From Massilia sp. W12 (GTDB taxonomy: Bacteria; Pseudomonadota; Gammaproteobacteria; Burkholderiales; Burkholderiaceae_D), in NCBI RefSeq assembly GCF_037300705.1, contig NZ_CP147776.1:4092001-4156000 (forward strand): a stretch of DNA of 64,000 nt. The letters are read 5' to 3'. Position 1 is the first letter of the stretch; each line of letters begins with the position of its first letter. This document shows positions 18,743 to 27,851 of the stretch, one piece after another. Position numbers and translations under genes: made by a program. The notes under the pieces were generated by a model, which was not told the origin of the DNA, searched no databases, and saw only the letters and a list, made by a program, of their open reading frames with translations.

Positions 18743-18868
18743 ATGGCAAGCCGGGCAGGGATGCGGGGACGTGTTTCAATAATATAAAACCGCTATCCCC
18801 GCTTCTGCGCAGCGCCGGCTCCTGCGTTTGTGGTCTGAATACGGCGGCATAAGCGGCGCCGCTGAATA

Positions 18869-20107
18869 TCAGGGTTGCAAACGCTGACGCCGCCAGCCGC
18901 CATTGCCGTCCAATTCATATTCGACGCGATCATGGAAGCGGGAGGCCCGTCCCTGCCAAAATTCGATGCGGCGCGGGCGCAATAAATAGCCGCCCCAATG
19001 GGCTGGCCGTGGCGGCTCCTGTTCCATGTATTGCGCGCTGATTTCCTGCATGCGCGCTTCCATCTGTCCACGATCTGTCACCGGTTCGCTTTGATTGGAA
19101 GCCAGCGCGCTCAGGCGGCTGGCCAGCGGGCGGCTGTTGAAATATTGATCGCTTAATTCGGGACTGACTTTTTCGATTGTGCCTTCAATCCGCACCTGAC
19201 GTTCCAGCTCATGCCAGAAAAACGATAATGCGGCATGCGGATTGTGTTCCCATTCCCGCCCCTTGCGGCTGTGGTAATTGGTGAAGAAGGTGAAGCCCTG
19301 ATGATCAAAGCCTTTTAACAGCAAAATCCGGCTGCTCGGACGGCCTTGCGCATCAACGCTGCAGACCGTCATCGCGTTCACTTCTGCCACCCGGGCGGCG
19401 CGCGCCTGTTCAAACCAGACGCTGAATTGACGGATCGGATCGGCGTCGAGTTCGCTCTCGTCCATGCTCTGGCGCGTGTAATCGGTGCGGATCGCCGCCA
19501 ATTGCAGGCGCGCCTGCGTCTCTTCGATATCCTGGCGGCTGGGCGGCAATTCAATCGCCTCATCCTGGCTGACCTGATGCAGGCCGCGCCGCATGCGCAT
19601 GGCCGCCCCCAGAGCCGCCATCTGTTCGGCTGAAAACAGGCGCATCGCCATCGGCGCCAGCCAGGTTTCCTCTTTCACCATGTGCTCGGCATACAATTCA
19701 CCAAAGGCTTGCACATCATTGGCGGACAGTTGCGCGCTTTCACCGCTGGCGATGTCTTCCAATTGCAAAGCCAAGACGCTCCAGGCGGCTTCCATTTTCT
19801 TGTGTTCGCGCAAAATTTTAGGCAGCAGCTGGCTTAACATCGCCGCATCCTCGCCTTGCGCAACTTGCCGCAAGAGCGGCATCAAATCCTCTTCTTCATC
19901 CGCATGGTGCATGCCGGCGCTCTTATTGAAGTACGCCAGCACCGCCTTGGCTGCTTGCTGCGCTTCCAGATTGGCGCCGTGGCGCGGCAAATGTTCCAGC
20001 AGGCGTTGCATGGTCTTGATCTGCTTTTTGATTTTTTCGTGGCAGTGCTTCAATACTGCAAGCGGCTGGTCGAAATCCGGCGCGGTTTCAAACAATGCAT
20101 CAGTCAT
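18869..20107 (-). CDS. pdxH: Hemerythrin-like domain fused to pyridoxine/pyridoxamine 5'-phosphate oxidase
   Basis: 412 residues in one uninterrupted frame. Residues about 10-170 are an HHE hemerythrin-like helical bundle with the expected iron ligands (LKHCHEKIKKQI, GMHHADEEEDLMPLL, LREHKKMEAAW, YAEHMVKEETW). Residues about 205-412 are a full PdxH: IRTDYTRQSMDESELDADPIRQF, SSRILLLKGFDHQGFTFFTNYHSRKG, FNSRPLASRLSALASNQSEP and the C-terminal RASRFHDRVEYEL. PdxH makes pyridoxal phosphate using FMN and O2. Stand-alone PdxH is about 215 residues, so the fusion almost doubles the length. The MFS gene ends 9 bp upstream. Confidence 0.9.
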   Translation of the reverse strand: MTDALFETAPDFDQPLAVLKHCHEKIKKQIKTMQRLLEHLPRHGANLEAQQAAKAVLAYFNKSAGMHHADEEEDLMPLLRQVAQGEDAAMLSQLLPKILREHKKMEAAWSVLALQLEDIASGESAQLSANDVQAFGELYAEHMVKEETWLAPMAMRLFSAEQMAALGAAMRMRRGLHQVSQDEAIELPPSRQDIEETQARLQLAAIRTDYTRQSMDESELDADPIRQFSVWFEQARAARVAEVNAMTVCSVDAQGRPSSRILLLKGFDHQGFTFFTNYHSRKGREWEHNPHAALSFFWHELERQVRIEGTIEKVSPELSDQYFNSRPLASRLSALASNQSEPVTDRGQMEARMQEISAQYMEQEPPRPAHWGGYLLRPRRIEFWQGRASRFHDRVEYELDGNGGWRRQRLQP

Positions 20108-20116
20108 GATCTTCTC

Positions 20117-21334
20117 TCATCTAAAAAGCTCAGGTCGGGACAAGGCCCGCTCCTCTACCGCCATCCGGGTGCGGCGCCATGCTAATGGCAATCCGCTGGC
20201 CAGACCGGCGCCCATCACTAAAAACAGCGGCGCACCGCCAATGCTGGCGGATAAAGCGCCAAACATCACAGGAAACATGGCCTGGCTGGCGTTGCCGATT
20301 GAAACCCGGATGCCAATCACTTCAGCCACCCGCCCAGGCGGGGCCGCCTGATGCAAGAGGCTTAACATATTCGGTTGCCCGGCGCCTAAAGCCAGTCCCA
20401 GCACAAAACCCTGCGCCATAAACGCCAGTTTATGCTCAAGCCATGGCAAGAGCATGAAACTGAGGGTGATGATGCATAATGCGCCAAGCAGGATTTGCCA
20501 TTCGCGCCAGCGGCGCGTCAGCACCGGCATGACCAGACGGATAGTGAATGTGCCGGCGGCGAACACGCCAAGAATAAAGCCGATGGTGGAAGCGGAAAAG
20601 TGCAAGGCGTGGCCGATCACAGGCAGCATGAAAACATAGATGTCCCATGCCGAAGCCAGCAAGATGACGATGAAAAACAATTCGCGCAGGCGCAGATTGC
20701 GCCAGCCCAGATCCAACACCGAATCGCCGCCGCGTTGATGGCTGGCGTGTAGCGGGATGCGCGCTTGCGGCAGCGCGCTCAGGAGGCAGATCAAGGCCGC
20801 CAGCGTCATCCACAGTAAATAGGCGGCGCTGTGGCCGGCATGATCAATCAATACGCCGGCCAGCACCGGCCCGCCAAAGCTGGAGCTGGAAAAACCCATC
20901 GACAACCAGGCAAAACGGTTGGCGCGTTGCGACTCAGACGATAACAAACCGACCAGATTTTGCGAGGCAATATGCATGATCATGAAGCCGCCGCCGACAC
21001 ATAGCGCGGCGCAGTAGAGCAGCACGCCGCCATTGGCGCGCCAGGCCAGCGCACTGCCGCATAACATCGCCGCAGCGGCCAGGCGCAGAGGGGTTTGCAC
21101 CCCGACCCGGTCAAGCCAGCGCCCGGCTGACATGGCAAGCAAGGTCGGCGCCAGCGCAAACACCGACAACAGCACGCCGACGCCAAAGCCGCTCACCTGC
21201 TGTGAGAGTAAATTCAGGGTGGAGGTAACGCGAATGCCAGCCAGAACCAAGTGGCCGAGCACGCCGATAATACAAATTTGCAAGAGCGCAAAGCGCGGCG
21301 AGGCGGGAGGATTGGCGGGTGCGGGTTCTGGCAT
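20117..21334 (-). CDS. MFS transporter
   Basis: 405 residues with about twelve hydrophobic segments and the loop 2-3 signature AMSAGRWLDRVGVQTPL. It is an inner-membrane secondary transporter; the substrate cannot be read from sequence. It sits 9 bp upstream of the hemerythrin-PdxH gene on the same strand, so both may be one transcript. ATG 21334 is used. Confidence 0.85.
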   Translation of the reverse strand: MPEPAPANPPASPRFALLQICIIGVLGHLVLAGIRVTSTLNLLSQQVSGFGVGVLLSVFALAPTLLAMSAGRWLDRVGVQTPLRLAAAAMLCGSALAWRANGGVLLYCAALCVGGGFMIMHIASQNLVGLLSSESQRANRFAWLSMGFSSSSFGGPVLAGVLIDHAGHSAAYLLWMTLAALICLLSALPQARIPLHASHQRGGDSVLDLGWRNLRLRELFFIVILLASAWDIYVFMLPVIGHALHFSASTIGFILGVFAAGTFTIRLVMPVLTRRWREWQILLGALCIITLSFMLLPWLEHKLAFMAQGFVLGLALGAGQPNMLSLLHQAAPPGRVAEVIGIRVSIGNASQAMFPVMFGALSASIGGAPLFLVMGAGLASGLPLAWRRTRMAVEERALSRPELFR

Positions 21335-21443
21335 GTGTTGAGCTGAGTGCAGCGGCGCTTACCGGCCGCATGGCTTCATTGTACTCCATGGCGGCCGCAA
21401 TCCTGCGCCGGGATGCGCAAGGACTGGCGGCAACCCGCCGGCC

Positions 21444-21725
21444 TCATGCCGCCAGCGCCTGGCGTTGCGGGTGCAAGACGGAAGCCCCGGCCATCGCTTG
21501 CACGCAATAACGCGCGCCATGGTTTTGTGCTTCGATCACGATCAGTCTTTGCGCCGGCAGCGCGCAGACTTCGCCTTCATGTAAAAAATAATCATCCAAT
21601 TCTCCTTCCACGGTGAGCCAGATATCGCCTTGCAATACCTGCAACATGCCGCCAGCCGGCAAGGCCCCGGAAAACACTTCGCCGGCCTTTTGCAAATTCC
21701 ATCCTTTTGTGAAATCGGTTCGCAT
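21444..21725 (-). CDS. DUF2917 protein
   Basis: 93 residues, matching the small DUF2917 family: a cupin-like beta core with the GDIWLTVEGELDDYFLHEGE pattern. Function is unknown. ATG 21725 is preferred over 21758 because GGGAGAA lies upstream and the family begins near there. It is divergent from the LysR-type regulator, a common sign that the regulator controls it (inference). Confidence 0.78.
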   Translation of the reverse strand: MRTDFTKGWNLQKAGEVFSGALPAGGMLQVLQGDIWLTVEGELDDYFLHEGEVCALPAQRLIVIEAQNHGARYCVQAMAGASVLHPQRQALAA

Positions 21726-21833
21726 TTGATTCTCCCTTGCCTGATTCATCCAGCGCATTTGCGCCTCTATTCCGCCGCCCTGCGCTCTGCTGCTTTATGA
21801 GTGTGGCGACTTGCTTGATGTGTATTGTAGGGA

Positions 21834-21863
21834 TTGCATACGCAAATACAAAACGAGTAATAT
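21834..21863 (+). promoter_or_regulatory. Possible LysR-gene promoter with a TTGC-N4-GCAA dyad
   Basis: TTGCATACGCAA at 21834-21845 is a dyad of LysR-box character. TAATAT at 21858-21863 could be the -10 box with TTGCAT as a weak -35 at an 18-base distance. It lies between divergent DUF2917 and LysR genes. Only pattern evidence. Confidence 0.35.
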
Positions 21864-21894
21864 TCTCAAGTCTTGCTAATTTTTCTCACATAAA

Positions 21895-22788
21895 ATGCAC
21901 CCTTTGCGACGTCTTCCCAATCTCGCCGCCCTGCGCGCCTTTGAAGCGGCTGCGCGGCATGGCAATTTTTCCCGCGCAGCGGAGGAAATCCATTTGACAC
22001 ATGGCGCGATCAGTCATCAGGTGCGCCAGCTGGAGGCGGAATTGGGCGTGGCCTTGTTTGTGCGGCATGGCAAGCGCTTGAGTGTGACGCCGCAGGGCGA
22101 GGAATTTGCCGCCGTGATCCGGCATTCGCTAAGCGATATCGCGCAGGCGGCGCAAAGACTGCAGCGCAGTCAGGATCACCGCCGTCTGGCGGTCACCGCC
22201 CTGCCCTCCTTCGCCTCGCGCTGGCTGACGCCGCGCCTGGGGCGTTTTATTGAATTACATCCAGATCTGGAGTTAAGTCTGCAAGCCACGAATCATTTGA
22301 GCGACTATGTGCGGGACGGGATTGATATCGGCATCCGCTTTGGCTTTGGCAATTACCCCGGTTTGCAATCTGAGCATTTGATGGATGACTATTATTATCC
22401 AGTGGTCAGCCCGCACTATAACGGCGGGCGTCTGCCGCGCACCCTGGAGGATTTGCAGCACGCGACCTTATTGCGCTGCGATGGCGAGCCATGGCTGCCC
22501 TGGTTCCGTCTGGCCGGCCTTGAGCGCGCAGAGCCGGAAACCGGCTTGCTGTTTCAGGATTCATCCATGCTGACCCGCGCTGCGATTGACGCCCAGGGGG
22601 TGGCGCTGGGACGGCACAGCATTGTGCAGTCTGATATTGAACATGGCTTGCTGTGCAAACTGTCCGATGTTCATCTGCCCAGCGCATCCAGCTACTATCT
22701 GGCGTATCTGCCGCAAGCGCTGCAAAAGCCGCAAGTGGCGGCGTTTCGCAGCTGGTTGCTGGAAGAAATTCAGTCCGTCAAGCGTTGA
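21895..22788 (+). CDS. LysR-family transcriptional regulator (GcvA-like)
   Basis: 297 residues. The N-terminal winged helix-turn-helix reads LRAFEAAARHGNFSRAAEEIHLTHGAISHQVRQLEAELG (about 11-50), and the C-terminal substrate domain carries VTALPSFASRWLTPRLGRF, closest to the GcvA/AmpR branch. It probably regulates the divergent DUF2917 gene and itself; the effector is unknown. It converges on the DHH phosphoesterase gene with a 1-bp gap between stop codons. Confidence 0.9.
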   Translation: MHPLRRLPNLAALRAFEAAARHGNFSRAAEEIHLTHGAISHQVRQLEAELGVALFVRHGKRLSVTPQGEEFAAVIRHSLSDIAQAAQRLQRSQDHRRLAVTALPSFASRWLTPRLGRFIELHPDLELSLQATNHLSDYVRDGIDIGIRFGFGNYPGLQSEHLMDDYYYPVVSPHYNGGRLPRTLEDLQHATLLRCDGEPWLPWFRLAGLERAEPETGLLFQDSSMLTRAAIDAQGVALGRHSIVQSDIEHGLLCKLSDVHLPSASSYYLAYLPQALQKPQVAAFRSWLLEEIQSVKR

Positions 22789-22789
22789 T

Positions 22790-23728
22790 TCAACCGTCGG
22801 CGTTGATGCGCGCAATCAATTCCTGCAAGACCTGATCGGCGCGCGCATTTTCCACCTGGCAGGTGCCGGCGTTTTCATGCCCGCCGCCGCCATATTCCAG
22901 CATCAAGGCGCCGATATTGGTGAAAGAACTGCGGTTGATAATCGATTTGCCGGTGGCGAACACGGTGTTTTGATTTTTCAGGCCCCACAGCACATGGATG
23001 GAAATATTCGCTTCCGGGAACAGGGCGTAAATCACAAAGCGGTTGCCGGCGTAAATGATGTCTTCATTGCGCAAATCCAGCACCACCAGATTTTTATGCA
23101 CTTTGGCGCAACGCAAAATCTGCTCGCGGCTTTTTTCCTGATGCTCAAAATACAGCTCGCGTCTTTCTTTGACATCCGGCAAATCCATGATCTGCTCGAT
23201 ATTGTGATCGCGGCAGTAATCAATCAAATCCATCATCAGGTTGTAATTGGAAATGCGGAAATCGCGAAAGCGCCCCAGGCCGGTGCGCGCATCCATGAGG
23301 AAATTGAGCAAATCCCATTTTTCGGGTTGCAAGATGTCGTCGCGGGAAAATTGCGCGGCGTCGCCTTTATCGACTGCCGCCATCATGTCATCCCAGGCGG
23401 CAGGGAAGGAATTGGCTCCGCCGTAATAGTCGTACACCACGCGCGCCGCTGACGGCGCTTCCGGGTGGATCACATGATTTTTGCGCTCGCCGCCCAGGCG
23501 GATGGTTTCAGACAAATGATGATCAAACGCCAGGTGCACCCCTGGCACATAGGGCAGATTGGTGGTGATGTCGTTGTCCGTGATGTCAATCTTGCCATCT
23601 TGCATGTCTTTTGGATGCACGAAGATAATTTCATTGATCAGACCAAGGTGTTTAAGCAGCACGGCGCAAACCAGCCCATCAAAATCGCTGCGCGTAACCA
23701 GACGATATTTTTTTGCTTCTGCAGACAT
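22790..23728 (-). CDS. DHH-family phosphoesterase (putative exopolyphosphatase)
   Basis: 312 residues. DHH-superfamily motifs: TRSDFDGLVCAVLL (motif I), a second acidic region around DNDITTN, and the naming motif in HLAFDHHLSET, with a C-terminal GGGGHENAGTCQV (DHHA1-type substrate loop). Members hydrolyse polyphosphate, cyclic dinucleotides or nanoRNA, so the exopolyphosphatase label is provisional. ATG 23728 is chosen over the ORF opening at 24016 because AAAGGTGG precedes it and the conserved start follows. It is divergent from the sensor kinase. Confidence 0.82.
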   Translation of the reverse strand: MSAEAKKYRLVTRSDFDGLVCAVLLKHLGLINEIIFVHPKDMQDGKIDITDNDITTNLPYVPGVHLAFDHHLSETIRLGGERKNHVIHPEAPSAARVVYDYYGGANSFPAAWDDMMAAVDKGDAAQFSRDDILQPEKWDLLNFLMDARTGLGRFRDFRISNYNLMMDLIDYCRDHNIEQIMDLPDVKERRELYFEHQEKSREQILRCAKVHKNLVVLDLRNEDIIYAGNRFVIYALFPEANISIHVLWGLKNQNTVFATGKSIINRSSFTNIGALMLEYGGGGHENAGTCQVENARADQVLQELIARINADG

Positions 23729-23986
23729 GACGCCACCTTTCATCATCGTTGAACAAGGCAACCGCATGCCGTGGAGGGCGATTGCCGCAAGACTGCCGGG
23801 GAAAGCTGCAAACTGTGAAAAAATTGTACTCCACAAGCCAGGAAGCGGGAAGGCATGGCGCGCAATCCATGCCGGCTTTGTGCATGCAGACCGCCATTTC
23901 ATGCAATCTGTCGCAATTCTCTGGAGCCGGATCGCGATTTTCCTTACAGTGACGTCATCCGGACACTCCGTCACACAGGCAAGATT

Positions 23987-25468
23987 ATGAAACCAGAAAA
24001 TAAACAAAAAATGCAAGAGCTATTCCATGAATTGCTGCAATGGCTCACGCTCACCGGGCAAAAAATTGCGGATTGGGCCACCAGCAAAAGCTGGAAATGG
24101 CTGATCGTTTTTTCCATCATCTGCTTAATCATTGGCGGCATCTTGCAAGAGGCTTTATTTTCCGAAAGCGAAGTGGTGATCGCCAACAGCCGGCATACCG
24201 GACGCGGGGCGGATATCCAAATTGATCAGAACGGCGTACACATCAGCCCGCGCAAAAAAACACCCAAAAAAGAAGAGCCGCCCAAGGAAGAGGAAAGCAG
24301 CGAAGAAGAAGATCTGGAGGAAGAGCCGGAAACCGTGGCCACGCTGCCCAGCGCGATTCCGGCGGTGCCGCCCCTGCCCCCCTTGCCGCCAGCCAATACT
24401 GTGACTGCGAGCGGTGCGCCAGGCGCCGCCAGCATGGCCGCCTCTAATACGGCAAGCGCCAGCGCCAGCGTGATGCCGACCTCCACTCCGGGCACTGTGA
24501 ATGCGCGGGAAGCGGAACTCAAAGCGGCCCAGGAACAAGCTTTGCGCAGCCGCCAGGAATTTGAAAACGCACTCAAAGAAGTGCGTCAGATCAAGCGCGA
24601 AATCAAAAAATCCGCCGAAAAAGCCGCCCAGGCCGCCACGGAAGCCGAAGATGCCGCCGAACTGGCGCGCACCGCCAACAGTGAAAAAGTGGTGCGCTTG
24701 CAAAGACAGAATTCACGCTGGTTCATGAATTTTGTGGTGTTGGCGATTATCGGCATCCTGGTCAGCAAAGCCTTGATGGGCAGCAAGAAAAAAGCGGAAG
24801 AAGAAACCGAACAGGCGCGCGCAAAAGCGGAACGCGAAGCGCTGCAACGACAAGTTTCAGAAGCCAAAATGCAAATGATGCAAGCCCAGGTCGAGCCGCA
24901 TTTCCTGTTCAACACTTTAGCCTCGGTTGAATTCCTGATCGAAACCGATCCGCCGCGCGCCGCCGCCATGCAGCGCAGTCTGATCAAATATTTACGCGCC
25001 GTGTTGCCGCAAATGCGTGAGAATGCGCTGCAAATCAATCTGGGCCGTGAAATTGACTTGGTGCGCGCGTATCTGGACTTGCTCAAAATGCGTATGGAAG
25101 AGCGGCTGAATGTGGAATTCACCTTTGATGAAAGCTTGCGCAACGCGGAATTCCCGCCGATGATGCTGCAAATGCTGGTGGAAAATGCGATCAAACACGG
25201 TTTGGAAGTCAAACCGGAAGGCGGCACGCTGAAAATCGCATGCAGTTTGGAAAACCAGCAATTGCAAGTGCGGGTAATCGACGATGGCGTGGGTTTTGGC
25301 GCAGTCAAGAGCGACAGCACCGGACTGGGGTTGAACAGCATCCGGGAACGGCTCAAACTCTTGCATGGCAATCAGGCGCGCTTGCTGATTGAACCAAATT
25401 CCCCCAGCGGTGTCTGCGCCACCATCGAGTTGCCTTATAAACTTGCGCAAAACCCGGCGCAAGCCTGA
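23987..25468 (+). CDS. LytS/YehU-type sensor histidine kinase with an unusual Pro/Ala-rich linker
   Basis: 493 residues. TM1 about 38-57, then a long region between membrane segments: an acidic KKEEPPKEEESSEEEDLEEE stretch (95-114), a Pro/Ala/Ser-rich segment (120-170) and a coiled coil (175-235). TM2 about 246-264, then the HisKA_7TM-like/His_kinase block with phospho-acceptor H305 in QVEPHFLFNTL, and an HATPase domain (MLVENAIKHGL, GVGFG, GLGLNSIRERL). There is no recognisable sensory domain. It is followed by a LytTR response regulator 99 bp downstream, its likely partner. ATG 23987 follows a weak ribosome site. Confidence 0.88.
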   Translation: MKPENKQKMQELFHELLQWLTLTGQKIADWATSKSWKWLIVFSIICLIIGGILQEALFSESEVVIANSRHTGRGADIQIDQNGVHISPRKKTPKKEEPPKEEESSEEEDLEEEPETVATLPSAIPAVPPLPPLPPANTVTASGAPGAASMAASNTASASASVMPTSTPGTVNAREAELKAAQEQALRSRQEFENALKEVRQIKREIKKSAEKAAQAATEAEDAAELARTANSEKVVRLQRQNSRWFMNFVVLAIIGILVSKALMGSKKKAEEETEQARAKAEREALQRQVSEAKMQMMQAQVEPHFLFNTLASVEFLIETDPPRAAAMQRSLIKYLRAVLPQMRENALQINLGREIDLVRAYLDLLKMRMEERLNVEFTFDESLRNAEFPPMMLQMLVENAIKHGLEVKPEGGTLKIACSLENQQLQVRVIDDGVGFGAVKSDSTGLGLNSIRERLKLLHGNQARLLIEPNSPSGVCATIELPYKLAQNPAQA

Positions 25469-25510
25469 AAACCCGGGCCGGCTTGACAACCGGTCTTGTA
25501 AGCGGAAAAT

Positions 25511-25537
25511 GGCGCACACCTTCGGCTGCGCCTTTTT
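25511..25537 (+). terminator. Possible attenuator between kinase and response regulator
   Basis: Arms GGCGCA (25511-25516) and TGCGCC (25527-25532) followed by TTTTT. It lies in the 99-bp gap between two partner genes, so it may lower expression of the regulator relative to the kinase. Confidence 0.5.
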
Positions 25538-25567
25538 CCTTTTTTGATTTTTGATGCGAGTCTGTCC

Positions 25568-26374
25568 ATGCCTACTGCAATCATCGCTGATGATGAACGA
25601 ATGATGCGCGATCAACTGCGCCTGCGTCTGTCCCAGGTCTGGCCTGAACTGGAAATTATCGGCGAAGCCAAAAACGGGGAGGAGGCCGTCGCGCTGACGC
25701 AAAGCCTGCGCCCTGATTTCACCTTTCTCGATATCCGCATGCCGGGCAAGACCGGACTGGAAGCTGCCGCCGAAATCGGCAATCTCAGCCACACCGTCTT
25801 TATCACCGCCTACAATCAGTATGCGGTGGAAGCATTTGAACGGGGCGCAATTGACTATATTTTGAAGCCGGCGGAAGTCGAGCGTTTGAAAACCACTTGC
25901 GAACGCCTCAAAGCGCGCCTGAACAATCCCGCCGCCGACCACGCCGGCCCCGCCTCGCCTGCCGCAACTGCAGCGCAAGCCAATCCCGATTTGAGCGCAG
26001 TGGTGGCCGAGCTGGCCAAGCAAATGGGCATGATGGCGCCGAAGAAACAGCATTTGCAATGGATTCAAGCCAGCATCGGCCAGGATTTGCGCATGATTCC
26101 GGTGGAAGAGATTTTGTATTTCCGCTCAGATGAAAAATACACTTGCGTGCGCACCAAGGGCTATGAAGCGCTGATCCGCAAGCCGGTGCGCGATCTGGCC
26201 GAGGAACTCGACCCTGATCTGTTCTGGCAAATCCACCGCTCCACCCTGGTGAATGTGAATGCGATTGAAGGCGTGACACGCGATTTACGCGGCCGCCATC
26301 TGGTGATGGTTAAACACACTGGCGACAAGCTGGAAGTCAGCCGCAGTTATTTGCATTTGTTTAAGCAGATGTAA
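25568..26374 (+). CDS. LytTR-family response regulator
   Basis: 268 residues. The receiver domain (1-115) has D8/D9 and phospho-acceptor D55 (FTFLDIRMPG), with K100 in YILKPAE. A flexible Ala/Pro linker follows. The LytTR DNA-binding domain (about 168-268) has IPVEEILYFRSDEKYTCVRT and FWQIHRSTLVNVNAI. It pairs with the upstream LytS-type kinase. Targets are unknown, but LytTR proteins bind imperfect direct repeats. ATG 25568 is chosen because the receiver begins there. Confidence 0.9.
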   Translation: MPTAIIADDERMMRDQLRLRLSQVWPELEIIGEAKNGEEAVALTQSLRPDFTFLDIRMPGKTGLEAAAEIGNLSHTVFITAYNQYAVEAFERGAIDYILKPAEVERLKTTCERLKARLNNPAADHAGPASPAATAAQANPDLSAVVAELAKQMGMMAPKKQHLQWIQASIGQDLRMIPVEEILYFRSDEKYTCVRTKGYEALIRKPVRDLAEELDPDLFWQIHRSTLVNVNAIEGVTRDLRGRHLVMVKHTGDKLEVSRSYLHLFKQM

Positions 26375-26518
26375 GCAAGGTTTGGCTTGGCGCAAGATGG
26401 CGCGGGCTGTCCTGCGCCGGCGCCTAAGATGTGGCGGCAGAATCCGCTCTTGCCATCAATTCACATCATTGCCGGACGAGCACGGCGAACGCGCCGCAGG
26501 GCGCACGGTAAGCCGGCA

Positions 26519-26872
26519 TCACTTTTTTTTGCGCAGGCCCCTGAGATGCGCAAAAAACATCAGCAGCGCCACAAACCAGACCGAGAAATAAAAACCACCC
26601 CCTTCCGCACTGCCTTTGAAATGAAACAGGAAGGGCAAGAATTCCGGCGCATGCAATCCAATATTCCACCCCGGCTCAGCCTTGGCCGCGCTGCCAAGCA
26701 AGATGACGCCTTGGTGCAAACCCCAGCTTGCATAGCTTTCTGTCAGCCCCTTTTCTGCGAGCAAAGGCGAATGCCATTTATATTCAAAATCAATGCAGCT
26801 GGCGATCAAGGCTAGTGCACAGTAAAACACAAAACGCGAAATAATCGCTTTTTTCACATCAAAAAAATGCAT
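26519..26872 (-). CDS. Small hypothetical membrane protein
   Basis: 117 residues. The N-terminal segment IISRFVFYCALALIASCIDF and C-terminal YFSVWFVALLMFFAHLRG are good membrane helices, and the protein ends in a basic RGLRKKK tail. No family recognised. The upstream ribosome site is weak (AAAGATAAATAAA). It lies alone between the response regulator and the cco operon end. The coding call rests on the two helices and positive-inside pattern. Confidence 0.5.
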   Translation of the reverse strand: MHFFDVKKAIISRFVFYCALALIASCIDFEYKWHSPLLAEKGLTESYASWGLHQGVILLGSAAKAEPGWNIGLHAPEFLPFLFHFKGSAEGGGFYFSVWFVALLMFFAHLRGLRKKK

Positions 26873-27052
26873 TTTATTTATCTTTAAGCAAAAATTGATT
26901 ACTGATCGCTTTAAAACTGATAGTGGGGAATTTTCCGCACGCTGGCTGATTTTCTCATCAAGCTTATTTCCTCTGGATGTGCTGAACAGAGCGCATGCTT
27001 AGCCTGCGCTGAATAACCATGCGCAAATACTAACATGACGAAAGGAAATCGC

Positions 27053-27844
27053 TTAATTCACACACATCCAGGCCGGCATATCCTGCATATCCGCATGCAA
27101 CAAGCCATAGCCGCCCAAGGCCAGCAAGGCCAGCGTTAACAGCCAGCGTGCGGCGGGATGGCGCAAGGCCATCAAACCCGGCAGGACTAAAAGATGCGGC
27201 AGGCTGCACAGGCCAAACACCAGCAGCAACACGGCGCCGGCCAGGGGCGAGGCGGACAGCAAGGCCAGCGGCAGCACCAAATACAACAGGCCGCAAGGCA
27301 GACAGCCCCAGGCCAGCCCCAATAAAAATGGATGGCGCCGGCCCTGGCTGAAGAGTTGACTGGCGCGCGCCGGCACAGCGGCAAGGCGCGCGCCGCTGAC
27401 AAGGCGCTGCAGCAGCGCCGCGCCGGCTTGCAAAGGCAATTCCAGCAAGGCCGCCAGACGCGGCGTATGCGGCTGCAGCAAGCCGGGCAACAGACGCCAG
27501 GCGAACAGCAAGAGCCACAGATTGGACAGTAAAAACCAAAAGCGGGCAAAAGCATGGTCGGGCTGCAAAATCAAACTGCCGGCGCCAAGCAAACCGGCGA
27601 CTCCGCCCGCCGCCATATACAGACTCAAACGCCCGGCGTGCAACTTGATTTGCCAAAGCAGGCCGGCAGCGGGCGCTGCCGCCGACTGCAGCCACAACAC
27701 GCGCGCCTGTGCGCCGCCGCCCGGGATGTCAGCCGGCGCCTGTTTTTGCAATAAACGCAGCACCGGGCTGCACATGCCGGCGCAGTGCAGCCCGCCGGCC
27801 AGGCCGGCAGCGGCAGCCGCCAACAGCAAAGACAGATTCAACAT
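27053..27844 (-). CDS. Sulfite-exporter TauE/SafE-like (UreH/DsbD_2-type) membrane protein of the cco operon
   Basis: 263 residues with about six membrane helices. Paired cysteine motifs GLHCAGMCSP (about 18-27) and GCLPCGLLY mark the DsbD_2/UreH-type family found at the end of cbb3 oxidase operons, where members are linked to copper delivery or cysteine redox. The commoner motif ends CGP; here it is CSP. It starts 7 bp after hemN on the same strand and is the last gene of the operon. Confidence 0.8.
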   Translation of the reverse strand: MLNLSLLLAAAAAGLAGGLHCAGMCSPVLRLLQKQAPADIPGGGAQARVLWLQSAAAPAAGLLWQIKLHAGRLSLYMAAGGVAGLLGAGSLILQPDHAFARFWFLLSNLWLLLFAWRLLPGLLQPHTPRLAALLELPLQAGAALLQRLVSGARLAAVPARASQLFSQGRRHPFLLGLAWGCLPCGLLYLVLPLALLSASPLAGAVLLLVFGLCSLPHLLVLPGLMALRHPAARWLLTLALLALGGYGLLHADMQDMPAWMCVN

Positions 27845-27851
27845 GCGCGCC

